A DNA stretch of 15,508 nt from Clostridia bacterium. Lineage in GTDB: Bacteria > Bacillota > Clostridia > Christensenellales > CAG-138. Numbering within the stretch: the stretch's first letter is position 1; every line of letters starts with the position of its first letter. Below the pieces are notes generated by a model. It worked only from the letters and a program-made list of their open reading frames with translations. It was not told where the DNA came from and made no database searches. Both the position numbers and the translations under genes were made by a program. Location: the NCBI GenBank assembly GCA_030530185.1, contig JAUMVL010000015.1:1-15508 (forward strand), given 5' to 3'. Positions 1-7,250 of this stretch are shown piece after piece.

Positions 1-10
1 CGGTAAACCT

Positions 11-280
11 CTACTGAACCCCGCCACTATGGCGGGGTTTTCGCATTACAAAAACTCTGGCCATGATGGCCAGAATTTCTCTGCTAATGTTATTCCTGCG
101 ATCTAAACGGCGCGCCGGCAGAGAAACCGTGACCATGACGGTCACCGTTTTGTCATCGGCTGTCCCCTCTACTATAACAAGACATTTCCGATCCAAAATT
201 GTTCCTGCTTTTTGAAAAATATCAAAAAAGGTTTTTTTCGGCCCCCTTTTCCTGTCAATTACACCCCTTTGCCAATACAA
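11..280 (-). CDS. Doubtful 89-codon reading frame, probably not a gene
   Basis: An open frame of 89 codons runs leftwards and ends inside the terminator-like hairpin at 17-41. No family is recognised. The frame has no clear ribosome-binding site before its first ATG. It spans three separate hairpins (17-39, 57-73, 129-145), and its last codons are the arms of the first, which is unusual for a real coding sequence. The middle is moderately protein-like, with an alternating hydrophobic stretch and a basic C-terminus. It could be a small hypothetical gene downstream of the XRE regulator or simply an open stretch. I list it so that the region is accounted for. Confidence 0.2.
   Translation of the reverse strand: MYWQRGVIDRKRGPKKTFFDIFQKAGTILDRKCLVIVEGTADDKTVTVMVTVSLPARRLDRRNNISREILAIMARVFVMRKPRHSGGVQ
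17..41 (+). terminator. Rho-independent terminator-like hairpin of an off-window gene
   Basis: A perfect 9-bp stem (AACCCCGCC at 17-25 with GGCGGGGTT at 31-39) closes a 5-base loop and is followed by a short T run ending at 41. The T run lies on the plus-strand side, so the hairpin best serves a plus-strand gene that ends left of the window. Read on the minus strand it is followed by only two T residues. Confidence 0.6.
57..145. repeat. Two small hairpins with 5-base loops
   Basis: CTGGCC-ATGAT-GGCCAG at 57-73 and GTGACC-ATGAC-GGTCAC at 129-145 are perfect 6-bp stems with 5-base loops of similar sequence. They follow the 9-bp terminator hairpin, which also has a 5-base loop (ACTAT). Neither has a T run, so they are not obvious terminators. 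The rest of 1-328 shows nothing further that can be supported. Confidence 0.5.
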
Positions 281-328
281 GTTTACGCAGAAGAGACGGA
301 TAGATTAAACGACCGGAATGGTGTCTCT

Positions 329-967
329 TTACTTCTCGATCAAATCCTCGATGCTGCAGCCGAGCGCCTTTGCCAGTCGAAGCAGAGTTTCCACGCTTGC
401 CTTGTTGATGTCCTTGCGACGTTGCTCATACATCTGAATGGAACGGAGCGTTACGCCGGACTGTTTGGCAAGCTCCGCCTGCGAAAAGCCATACGCGCTG
501 CGGATGCGCTTCAGATTGGTTTCCGGGAAGCGTTCCCGCATACGCGTCTCGGCAACATCCGCGAATTTGGAAACATCCGCCTCATGGAGCGTATCATAAA
601 GGCGCAACATATCGGAATACGGAAGCGCCTGAAAGATCTCGCTGTATGATCGCGCCGAATACCACTGATAATACGCGACCGCCCAGCCGATCCAGTATTC
701 CTTTGATCGACCGAAATGCGTAGGCGGCACGGCGTCCGGCAGCCGGCCGGTGGTCTCCTCGATGACTTCCGCCGCAATCTCAATGCCGCTCTTTCCCGCA
801 AGGATGGCAGGCTCGCCGTTTTCCATCCGCTTGCATAGCGTGCTTGCGACAAAGAGCTTGGCAAAATCCGCACCGGGGATTTTGCATGCATTGACCGCGT
901 AATCAAAGGCGTCGCCCAACGCGGACTGGGCATTATGCAGATAGATTTCTCGGTATGCGCGGATCAT
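329..967 (-). CDS. XRE-family regulator with N-terminal partner domain, putative antitoxin
   Basis: A 212-residue protein with a Cro/C1-type helix-turn-helix at about residues 151-211: the SQAELAKQSGVTLRSIQMYE segment at 162-181 is the recognition part and the domain ends at GCSIEDLIE. Residues 1-145 form an acidic, helical region, including a YWIGWAVAYYQW segment at 91-102. In my recollection this region recurs with such HTH domains beside DUF3990 genes in clostridia. The gene starts 35 bases inside the upstream DUF3990 gene but has its own strong ribosome-binding site (AGGAGG, complement of 979-984), 11 bases before the ATG at 967. The pair is therefore probably co-transcribed with separately driven translation, as in toxin-antitoxin operons. 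The likely role is to neutralise the partner and repress the shared promoter at 1649-1677. The antitoxin role is inferred from position; the HTH is certain. Confidence 0.85.
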   Translation of the reverse strand: MIRAYREIYLHNAQSALGDAFDYAVNACKIPGADFAKLFVASTLCKRMENGEPAILAGKSGIEIAAEVIEETTGRLPDAVPPTHFGRSKEYWIGWAVAYYQWYSARSYSEIFQALPYSDMLRLYDTLHEADVSKFADVAETRMRERFPETNLKRIRSAYGFSQAELAKQSGVTLRSIQMYEQRRKDINKASVETLLRLAKALGCSIEDLIEK

Positions 968-1625
968 CGTTGGTAACGCCTCCTCTTATGATATCCTGAA
1001 TATACAGCCCGTCGGCCTCCTCTTCGAGGATATCCAGATAGGTCTGGTTTGCTTCCTCGTCCCGTGCCTTTCGTAGCACATAGTATGCGTCCTTCTCCGC
1101 AACCTCAAACCCTTCATATTTGAGTTTGGAAAACGCAAACTTGGACTTGATCACGATCTGCTCTCCGAGCTTGCCGAGCCGCATCGCGCGGGAAAGCTGC
1201 TCCACGGTGATCGCGTTGTTCAGGAACGCTTCCGCGTAGTCGAAATAGGAATCGTCCGCGCGATAGCCGATGATCACGTCATAGGCATTGACGTTGACGC
1301 CGAAATGCTCGATCAGATACCGCTTTGCCCGTCTTGCCACCGGCGTTTTGATGGAGAACAGGCGGTGTTCCACAAGAATCGCCATCCAGTTGAGGATCGT
1401 ATAATCGGGACTGTTCAGCCGCAGGATCTTCAGAAATTCGACGTCCAGCGTATAGCGGTTGGAAAACCCGTCGCGCAGGGAAGAAACCGCCCACTCTTTC
1501 GCAAGGTCGCTGCTCTCGGTGCAGTAAAAGCCGAGGCCGAAATCGTTGTGCTGTTTGCCTTCGCCAAAGGTCGGCATCTCAATGACGCGCTCCGAGCCGT
1601 GATAGATTGTCCGTAACTGTTCCAT
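933..1625 (-). CDS. DUF3990 family protein, putative ADP-ribosyltransferase-like toxin
   Basis: A 230-residue protein with the DUF3990 hallmarks: YHGS at 8-11, DFGLGFY at 28-34 followed by the WA pair at 45-46, and YDVIIGYRADDSYF at 115-128. The early H-G and the later FYxT element resemble the NAD-binding core of ADP-ribosyltransferase folds, so a transferase activity is plausible, but the family is uncharacterised to my knowledge. There is no signal peptide or membrane segment, so it should act in the cytosol. The start at 1625 is supported by a GGAGG site (complement of 1634-1638) with 8-base spacing; an ATG at 1630 is out of frame. The last 35 bases overlap the XRE gene, and a consensus promoter with an internal palindrome lies directly upstream. 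Together these suggest a toxin-antitoxin module with the toxin first. The toxin role is an inference. Confidence 0.8.
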   Translation of the reverse strand: MEQLRTIYHGSERVIEMPTFGEGKQHNDFGLGFYCTESSDLAKEWAVSSLRDGFSNRYTLDVEFLKILRLNSPDYTILNWMAILVEHRLFSIKTPVARRAKRYLIEHFGVNVNAYDVIIGYRADDSYFDYAEAFLNNAITVEQLSRAMRLGKLGEQIVIKSKFAFSKLKYEGFEVAEKDAYYVLRKARDEEANQTYLDILEEEADGLYIQDIIRGGVTNDDPRIPRNLSA

Positions 1626-1648
1626 CGCATGATCCTCCGTTTATCTGC

Positions 1649-1677
1649 ATTATATCACCGTGGTGATAGTCAGTCAA
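1649..1677 (-). promoter_or_regulatory. Promoter of the DUF3990/XRE operon
   Basis: Read on the minus strand, TTGACT (complement of 1672-1677) and TATAAT (complement of 1649-1654) are separated by exactly 17 bases. This is a near-perfect sigma-A promoter. It sits between the stop of the sigma-region-4-like gene and the DUF3990 start, so the pair can be expressed independently of the gene upstream. Confidence 0.85.
1653..1668. promoter_or_regulatory. Palindromic operator inside the DUF3990/XRE promoter
   Basis: TATCACC-GT-GGTGATA is a perfect 7+7 inverted repeat with a 2-base centre. It fills most of the spacer between the -35 and -10 elements and overlaps the end of the -10. A dimeric HTH protein bound here would block RNA polymerase, which fits autorepression by the XRE protein encoded in the same operon. 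The operator role is inferred from its position. Confidence 0.7.
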
Positions 1678-1688
1678 GATAGAAATCC

Positions 1689-2633
1689 TCAAATGATCTT
1701 CGCTTCGCTGAACCCGAAGTCCTCACCCACAAATCGCTCGTATGCCTTGCCGACTTTTCGGATGCGTTTCAAAACCGCACTGTGCGTCCGGTAGCCGAGC
1801 GCCTTTGCGATCTCCTCCAGCGTTCTGCCCTTCAGCCGCAGTGCCAGGATCTTTTGATCCGTTTCGGGCAACGTTTGCAAAAACCGTTCCGCGTCGATCT
1901 TCGCGGCGGTTTCATTCTCAAACTCCGAATGTTCGTTCGACCGGAACAGCCCGTCCTCCACGCCGTCTACGATCTCATAGATACGAAGCGCCTCGTGCGA
2001 CAGCGTTATCGGGTGCTTGGTCCGCGTGTGATACCATCGCTTCAGAAAGTCCGACTTCTGCCAGCTATACCGCCACTCGTCGAAATCCTCAAAGCACGGA
2101 TTCTTTTGCGTATAGGTCAGCCATTCGGCATAGCCGTCCCGCCACATGACGTTCGGAACGGCGATCGAGAGGAAATGATCGACGGTCTCATACGGCACAA
2201 ACCCGAACGGCGTTGTCCGATGTTGCTCCGTTGCATCAAGCCATTGTGAAAAGGTATAAAGCAATCCAAGGTCGTTCAGCTCGTTGATCCAAAGCGAGGC
2301 AGCGTGTGCGACGCGCCAGCAGGGACTGAACCCGGACCAGTCCTCCATCCGACCCTCCAGCCCCATGTGCGGCCACGCCATATAGGCGTAGGCGTCGATG
2401 ATGCACTGAAAAAAGAGGTCGCTTTCGATCTGCTGGATGACCTCCCGATCCCTCAGCAGCGCGGCGCGCGTCCGCGGCAATCCATACATTTCCTTCCCGC
2501 AGCGCCGCAGCAGCTCCTTCGGGATCATCAGAAACGCCGGAATAAACTCCGCATTATGGAAGCCCGTGCAGCTTCCATCCTTTCTTTTGACCATAATCGG
2601 CATTCCGACCACCCTTTCTCGAACATGCTTCAT
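1689..2633 (-). CDS. Protein of unknown function with C-terminal sigma-70 region 4-like HTH
   Basis: A 314-residue protein whose C-terminus (about 252-300) looks like sigma factor region 4: LPETDQKILALRLKGRTLEE at 255-274, then an IAKALG turn and a basic recognition helix. Residues 20-230 are rich in Trp, Tyr and Phe (MAWPHM, FSPCWRV and similar clusters) and match no family I recognise; no sigma region 2 is visible. It is therefore probably a DNA-binding regulator rather than a classical sigma factor. The longest frame starts at 2633 without a clear ribosome site. The in-frame ATG at 2603 has a GGGTGG-containing site just upstream and is an equally good or better start. The gene is divergent from hsdR, shares a control region with it, and precedes the DUF3990/XRE pair on the same strand. 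It may regulate one or both neighbours; that role is inference. Confidence 0.75.
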   Translation of the reverse strand: MKHVRERVVGMPIMVKRKDGSCTGFHNAEFIPAFLMIPKELLRRCGKEMYGLPRTRAALLRDREVIQQIESDLFFQCIIDAYAYMAWPHMGLEGRMEDWSGFSPCWRVAHAASLWINELNDLGLLYTFSQWLDATEQHRTTPFGFVPYETVDHFLSIAVPNVMWRDGYAEWLTYTQKNPCFEDFDEWRYSWQKSDFLKRWYHTRTKHPITLSHEALRIYEIVDGVEDGLFRSNEHSEFENETAAKIDAERFLQTLPETDQKILALRLKGRTLEEIAKALGYRTHSAVLKRIRKVGKAYERFVGEDFGFSEAKII

Positions 2634-2699
2634 TCATCGTATCTTCAGTATAAACTGTTTGCTGTCCAATAAAGGGGATTTACTCGAACATTTATTAAT

Positions 2700-2714
2700 T
2701 TGTAGTATCTACAA
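2700..2714. promoter_or_regulatory. Perfect palindrome in the divergent control region
   Basis: TTGTAG-TAT-CTACAA is a 6+6 inverted repeat with a 3-base centre at 2707. It touches the minus-strand -10 box and covers the predicted transcription start of the sigma-region-4-like gene, a classic repressor position. Its centre is also about 45 bases upstream of the hsdR -35, so a bound protein could affect both directions. The regulator is unknown; the divergent gene product is the nearest candidate. Confidence 0.55.
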
Positions 2715-2741
2715 TTATATTAAGAAAAATCTCTTTGTCCC
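2714..2741 (-). promoter_or_regulatory. Putative promoter of the sigma-region-4-like gene
   Basis: On the minus strand a perfect TATAAT (complement of 2714-2719) lies 16 bases after GGGACA (complement of 2736-2741, four of six consensus positions). The transcript would start near 2707 and carry a leader of about 75 bases to the ATG at 2633. The -35 is weak, so an activator or extended contacts may be needed. Confidence 0.5.
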
Positions 2742-2751
2742 ATAAATGGCC

Positions 2752-2780
2752 TTGTGAAAACGGTCGGAAAATGGTATAAT
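2752..2780 (+). promoter_or_regulatory. Promoter of the restriction-modification operon
   Basis: TTGTGA (2752-2757), a 17-base spacer and TATAAT (2775-2780) with an upstream TGG make an extended -10 promoter. The expected start is about 7 bases after the -10 and leaves a short leader to the hsdR ATG at 2810, which has GGAG at 2800-2803. No other comparably strong plus-strand promoter was noticed before hsdS, so the four genes are probably one transcript. Confidence 0.75.
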
Positions 2781-2809
2781 AAAATATCGAATTATAGGCG
2801 GAGAACGCT

Positions 2810-5143
2810 ATGAGCAACTCAATTCTTTCGAAAAAGCAGATGAACGAAGAGGACATCAAACTCAATTACATAACACCTGCTTTGCTGAACCGCGGTTGGA
2901 AAGATAAGATCACTATGGAAACCGCTGTGAAATTCACAGATGGCAAAGTAAACATCAAAGGCAATCTCGCCGTGCGTGAATCACCGAAAAAGGCAGATTA
3001 TGTTCTGTACCTCTGCGCCAACCATCCGATTGCCATCGTCGAAGCCAAGGATAACAACCGCACTGTCTCTTTCGGTTTACAGCAGGCGATGGACTATGCT
3101 GTCATGCTTGATCTCCCGTTTGCATACAGCTCCAACGGCGACGGCTTCCGGGAGCACGACTTTATCACCGGTCAGGAACGCAATCTCGGGATTGATGAAT
3201 TCCCCACGCCTGATGAATTGATTGCCCGCTACAATGCCGAATCGAACATCACCCCGCAGCAGGAACAGATTCGCAAGCAGCCGTATTACAGCAGTCAGAA
3301 CACCTATCCTCCGCGGTATTATCAACGCATCGCCATCAATCGCACTGTAGAAGCCATTGCCAACGGGCAGCAGCGCCTTTTACTTGTCATGGCAACGGGA
3401 ACCGGCAAAACCTATACGGCGTTTCAGATCGTCTATCGTTTGCTGCAAAGTGGCATGAAGCAGAAGATTCTGTATCTTGCCGACCGCAATATTCTCGTCG
3501 ATCAGTCCATCATGCAGGATTTCGCTCCGCTTGAAAAAGTGATCCATAAAATCAATGTAGCGAAGGATGATCGTACGACGATCACCTCACATCAGGTGTA
3601 CTTCTCCCTGTATCAGCAGCTCATCGGCGATGATGAGCAGGAGCATTTTTCCGAGCTGTTCTCTCCCGACTTTTTCGATCTCATCATCGTGGACGAGTGC
3701 CACAGAGGTTCCGCCAAGGAGGACAGTCGCTGGCGCAGAATTTTGGAATACTTCGCTTCCGCAACGCAGATCGGCATGACCGCCACGCCGAAAGAAACGA
3801 AATATATCTCCAACATCTATTACTTCGGCGAACCGATCTATATGTACAGTTTGAAGGAAGGCATCGACGACGGTTTTCTTGCGCCTTTCCGTGTGATCAA
3901 TGTGCAAACGAGCATCAGCGACGGTTGGCGTCCGTATAAAGGGCAGCGTGATTATTACGGCAACGTTATCGAAGATCGGATTTATAATAATTTCGATTAC
4001 GATACCAATATTGTCATCGAGGATCGTATTCGTCAGGTCGCCTCGGAGATCACCGCCTACCTCAAAGCGACAGATCGTATGGCAAAGACGATTGTCTTTT
4101 GTGCCACGGAAGAAGCCGCATTGCGTATGCGCGATATGTTGGTCAGTCTGAACGCGGACATGGTAAAGAAGAACCCGGATTATGTGGTCCGGATTACCGG
4201 CAGTGATGATGTCGGCAAGAGCAAGCTGAAATATTTTATTTCGGTTTCCAAGGAAGGCCCCGTAATCGCCACGACTTCCAAGCTCCTTTCCACCGGCGCA
4301 GATTGCAAGATGACCAAACTGATCGTTCTCGATGAGATGATCGGTTCTATGACGGAGTTCAAGCAGATTATCGGACGCGGTACGCGCCTTCGGGAAAAGG
4401 AAGGCAAAATGAGCTTTGTCGTCATGGATTTCCGCAATGTCACTCGTCTGTTTGCCGATCCGGATTGGGACGGACCGATTGAAATTGATGAGGATTTCGA
4501 TCCCAATCATCAGCCGACACCAAGGCCCGCAGGCGATCCGAAAGACCCGCCGGACGGGCCGCGCGTTGTTCCCTTCATTTCTTCGGACGATCAGCAGGTG
4601 TATATCACGCACAAGATGGTCTCCGTATACGACGCCAATGGCAAGCTGTTGCGGCAGGAGAGCATCGAAGATTATACCAAGTCCAATATTCTCGGCAAGT
4701 ATACGTCTTTGGACGGGTTCATCCGCCAGTGGTCCAAGGAGGATAAGAAGGCCGCGATCCGTGATCTTCTGTTGGAAAAGGGAATTGATCTGGAGCAAAT
4801 GAAACGGGATCACGGCATGGAAGATGTGGACGACTATGATTTCATCTGCCATGTAGCATTTGATCAAAAACCGTTGACGCGCCGCGAACGTGCCAATAAT
4901 GTCAAGAAACGCGATTTTCTCAGCCGCTACAGCGGGGTAGCACGTCGGGTGTTGGAAGCATTGCTCGAAAAGTATCAGGATAAAGGCGTGTACGAAATCG
5001 AAAGCACGGAGATTCTGAAGCTCGATCCGTTTATGAAACTCGGGAAACCTTCCAAGATCGCTTCCTACTTCGGCGGCAAAGAGGGTTACCTGAAGGCGGT
5101 TCGGGAGCTGGAAGCACTTTTGTATGATGAGGATATAGCTTGA
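2810..5143 (+). CDS. hsdR: Type I restriction enzyme, R subunit (EcoEI-like)
   Basis: A 777-residue ATP-dependent DNA translocase/endonuclease, close to the usual size of EcoEI-type R subunits. An N-terminal RecB-like nuclease is marked by D63 and the E78-A79-K80 triad. The superfamily 2 motor follows: Walker A ATGTGKT at 195-201, DECH box at 295-298, TATP at 324-327, a motif V-like TSKLLSTGAD at 489-498 and motif VI GRGTRLRE at 522-529. A proline-rich linker (about 565-587) leads to the helical C-terminal domain that docks on the methylase core. All catalytic motifs are intact, so the subunit should be active. It would cut DNA lacking the adenine methylation set by HsdM/HsdS, after translocation from the site. 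GGAG with 6-base spacing fixes the start. It is first in the operon, with the Mrr-like gene immediately after its stop. Confidence 0.97.
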   Translation: MSNSILSKKQMNEEDIKLNYITPALLNRGWKDKITMETAVKFTDGKVNIKGNLAVRESPKKADYVLYLCANHPIAIVEAKDNNRTVSFGLQQAMDYAVMLDLPFAYSSNGDGFREHDFITGQERNLGIDEFPTPDELIARYNAESNITPQQEQIRKQPYYSSQNTYPPRYYQRIAINRTVEAIANGQQRLLLVMATGTGKTYTAFQIVYRLLQSGMKQKILYLADRNILVDQSIMQDFAPLEKVIHKINVAKDDRTTITSHQVYFSLYQQLIGDDEQEHFSELFSPDFFDLIIVDECHRGSAKEDSRWRRILEYFASATQIGMTATPKETKYISNIYYFGEPIYMYSLKEGIDDGFLAPFRVINVQTSISDGWRPYKGQRDYYGNVIEDRIYNNFDYDTNIVIEDRIRQVASEITAYLKATDRMAKTIVFCATEEAALRMRDMLVSLNADMVKKNPDYVVRITGSDDVGKSKLKYFISVSKEGPVIATTSKLLSTGADCKMTKLIVLDEMIGSMTEFKQIIGRGTRLREKEGKMSFVVMDFRNVTRLFADPDWDGPIEIDEDFDPNHQPTPRPAGDPKDPPDGPRVVPFISSDDQQVYITHKMVSVYDANGKLLRQESIEDYTKSNILGKYTSLDGFIRQWSKEDKKAAIRDLLLEKGIDLEQMKRDHGMEDVDDYDFICHVAFDQKPLTRRERANNVKKRDFLSRYSGVARRVLEALLEKYQDKGVYEIESTEILKLDPFMKLGKPSKIASYFGGKEGYLKAVRELEALLYDEDIA

Positions 5144-5153
5144 GGTGACATGC

Positions 5154-5747
5154 ATGGACGTGGTCAAACCATACGATTTGTGTCCGACAGAGTTTGAGAA
5201 GTATTGTGTGGAGATTTTCAAAGGATACGGCGAGAAGGAAAATCTTCGGAATTTTGTAGTCACGCATAATGTGAAGCTTCCTGCCCATAACGGCACGTAT
5301 CAAATTGATCTGTATGCAAAGTTTACGGCACTGGGCGAAACGGAGTTTAAGGTGCTTTGTGAATGCAAGAGGTACAAATCACGAGTCAACCGCGAAAAAG
5401 TCGTGATTTTGGCAGATAAGGTCAAAAGCTTAGGGGCGCAGAAGGGCATTCTGATCTCAACAAGCGCATTCCAAAAGGGTGCGATTCAATATGCGAAGGA
5501 AAATGGCCTTGCGCTGATTCAAATGACGGAGTATGGACCGGAGCACTTTTCTCATTCAAGTGGTCCGCAACCATCGGATGAGAATGATCCGTTCCTCTAT
5601 GCGGAGCGAATGCTGCCGCCATATCGAGCGATTGATTGCACAAGTGAAGCTGAGAACAACGTCATCTATCCAACAGCAGCTATGCTCGAAGAGATATATG
5701 CAACGCAGGACAGGATGATCAAAGAATGGGCATTACACTCTAAATAG
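5154..5747 (+). CDS. Mrr-like restriction endonuclease embedded in the type I operon
   Basis: A 197-residue protein with an Mrr-type PD-(D/E)xK nuclease fold. Counted from this start, D52 and the E70-x-K72 pair (CECKRYKS) give the catalytic triad. Downstream, GILISTSAFQKGAIQYAKENG matches the Mrr_cat signature in which phenylalanine-glutamine-lysine-glycine precedes a helix. The last ~70 residues are unassigned. The ATG at 5154 is chosen because GAGGTG at 5142-5147, overlapping the hsdR stop, sits 6 bases upstream; a GTG at 5145 would add three residues but overlaps that site. The gene begins within a dozen bases of the hsdR stop and ends 27 bases before hsdM, so it is co-transcribed with them. 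Mrr-family enzymes often cut methylated or otherwise altered DNA, so it may supply a type IV-like activity beside the type I system, or act as an accessory nuclease. Fold certain; target unknown. Confidence 0.88.
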   Translation: MDVVKPYDLCPTEFEKYCVEIFKGYGEKENLRNFVVTHNVKLPAHNGTYQIDLYAKFTALGETEFKVLCECKRYKSRVNREKVVILADKVKSLGAQKGILISTSAFQKGAIQYAKENGLALIQMTEYGPEHFSHSSGPQPSDENDPFLYAERMLPPYRAIDCTSEAENNVIYPTAAMLEEIYATQDRMIKEWALHSK

Positions 5748-5774
5748 ATCGTGAACATTAAGTGAGGGGCAATT

Positions 5775-7250
5775 ATGAGCAACTTATCCGGTTTTGTCAA
5801 GCGTCTGCGGGACATTATGCGCAACGACGCGGGTATCAACGGCGACGCGCAGCGCATCGAGCAGATCGCGTGGATGCTGTTTTTGAAGGTATATGACGCC
5901 AAAGAGCAGGACTGGGAGATCGACGAGGACGACTATACCTCCATCATCCCGGAAAACTGCCGTTGGTGCAACTGGGCACACGATCCTTCCGGCAAGGGGT
6001 TGACCGGCGACGCGCTGCTGAACTTCGTCAATAACACGTTGTTCCCCACGCTGAAGCATCTGCCCGTTGACGCCAATACGCCCATCAAAAAGGCGATCGT
6101 GCAGACCACCTTCTCCGACGCCAACAACTATATGAAGGACGGCGTTCTGCTGCGGCAGATCATCAATATCATCGACGAACTGGATCTTTCCGACTATGAG
6201 GAAAGCCATGCCTTCGGCGAGATCTATGAATCCATTCTGAAAGAGCTGCAAAGCGCGGGTTCGGCCGGCGAATTCTATACGCCCCGTACCGTGACCGATT
6301 TTATGGCGCAGCGCATTCAGCCGCAGATCGGTGAACACATGGCGGACTTTGCCTGCGGCACCGGCGGCTTCATCACCAGTTGGCTCAAAGAACTGGATAA
6401 AAAGGTGGAAACCGTTGCAGATCGGACGGCTTACGGCAGTTCCATCTTTGGCGTTGAAAAGAAGCAATTCCCCTATATGCTGTGCATCACCAATATGCTG
6501 CTGCACGGATTGGACGTCCCGCAGGTTTATCACGATAATTCCCTCTTGAAGGACGTGCTGGACTATACCGAGGACGATCAGTTCGACGTGGTGCTGATGA
6601 ATCCGCCCTACGGCGGCAGCGAGAAAGCGGAGGTCAAGAACCATTTTCCGTCCGATCTCGCCAGTTCCGAAACCGCCGATCTCTTTATGGCGGTCATCAT
6701 GTACCGGTTGAAGCAGGACGGGCGCGCCGCCGTCATCCTGCCCGACGGTTTTCTGTTCGGTACAGACAATGCCAAGATCAATCTGAAGAAGAAGCTGCTT
6801 GCCGAGTTCAATCTGCATACGATCGTCCGTATGCCCGGCAGCGTCTTTTCGCCCTATACCTCCATCACGACGAACATCCTGTTCTTCGATCGCACCGGTC
6901 CCACCAAGGAAACGTGGTTCTATCGGCTCGATATGCCGGAGGGCTATAAGCATTTTTCCAAGACCAAGCCGATGAAGCTCGAACACTTCGCCCCGGCTGT
7001 CGAGTGGTGGAACGATCGGCAGGAGCTGACCGTGGACGGGTTCGACAAGGCAAAGAAGTTCACGGCAAAACAGCTTTCCGAAGACCTCGGCTATAATTTC
7101 GATCAATGCGGCTATCCGCACGAGGAGGAGGAGATCCTCGATCCGATCTCCCTGATGCAGCGGTATGAAACGGAGCGCGCCTCCCTCAATGCGGAGATCG
7201 ATCGCGTGCTTGCCGAGATCAAAGAAAAACTCGGGGTGACGGAGCAATGA
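5775..7250 (+). CDS. hsdM: Type I DNA methyltransferase, M subunit (N6-adenine)
   Basis: A 491-residue S-adenosylmethionine-dependent adenine methyltransferase of the EcoEI class. The N-terminal helical domain (about 1-140, starting NLSGFVKRLRDIMRNDAG) is typical of HsdM. Next come GEFYTPR at 165-171 (motif X-like), the SAM-binding motif I DFACGTGGF at 191-199 and the catalytic NPPY at 276-279. NPPY is the form used by N6-adenine enzymes. The C-terminus ends in a charged helix (about 460-491) of the kind that contacts HsdS. Two copies with one HsdS make the methylase; adding HsdR gives the restriction complex. GAGGGG at 5764-5769 with 5-base spacing supports the start, and the TGA stop overlaps the hsdS ATG in an ATGA junction, so the two are translationally coupled. 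No defect is seen. Confidence 0.97.
   Translation: MSNLSGFVKRLRDIMRNDAGINGDAQRIEQIAWMLFLKVYDAKEQDWEIDEDDYTSIIPENCRWCNWAHDPSGKGLTGDALLNFVNNTLFPTLKHLPVDANTPIKKAIVQTTFSDANNYMKDGVLLRQIINIIDELDLSDYEESHAFGEIYESILKELQSAGSAGEFYTPRTVTDFMAQRIQPQIGEHMADFACGTGGFITSWLKELDKKVETVADRTAYGSSIFGVEKKQFPYMLCITNMLLHGLDVPQVYHDNSLLKDVLDYTEDDQFDVVLMNPPYGGSEKAEVKNHFPSDLASSETADLFMAVIMYRLKQDGRAAVILPDGFLFGTDNAKINLKKKLLAEFNLHTIVRMPGSVFSPYTSITTNILFFDRTGPTKETWFYRLDMPEGYKHFSKTKPMKLEHFAPAVEWWNDRQELTVDGFDKAKKFTAKQLSEDLGYNFDQCGYPHEEEEILDPISLMQRYETERASLNAEIDRVLAEIKEKLGVTEQ

Noticed and set aside
1689..2633. Classical ECF sigma factor
   Set aside because: Only a region-4-like HTH is present; no region 2 motif is seen in the first 230 residues, and the protein is longer than typical ECF factors.
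3587..5296. 569-codon minus-strand open frame
   Set aside because: It lies antisense to hsdR, whose helicase and nuclease motifs are unmistakable. The translation shows no family signature and no ribosome site.
5784..7247. 487-codon minus-strand open frame
   Set aside because: Antisense shadow of hsdM, caused by the codon bias of the real gene; no domain or start signal.
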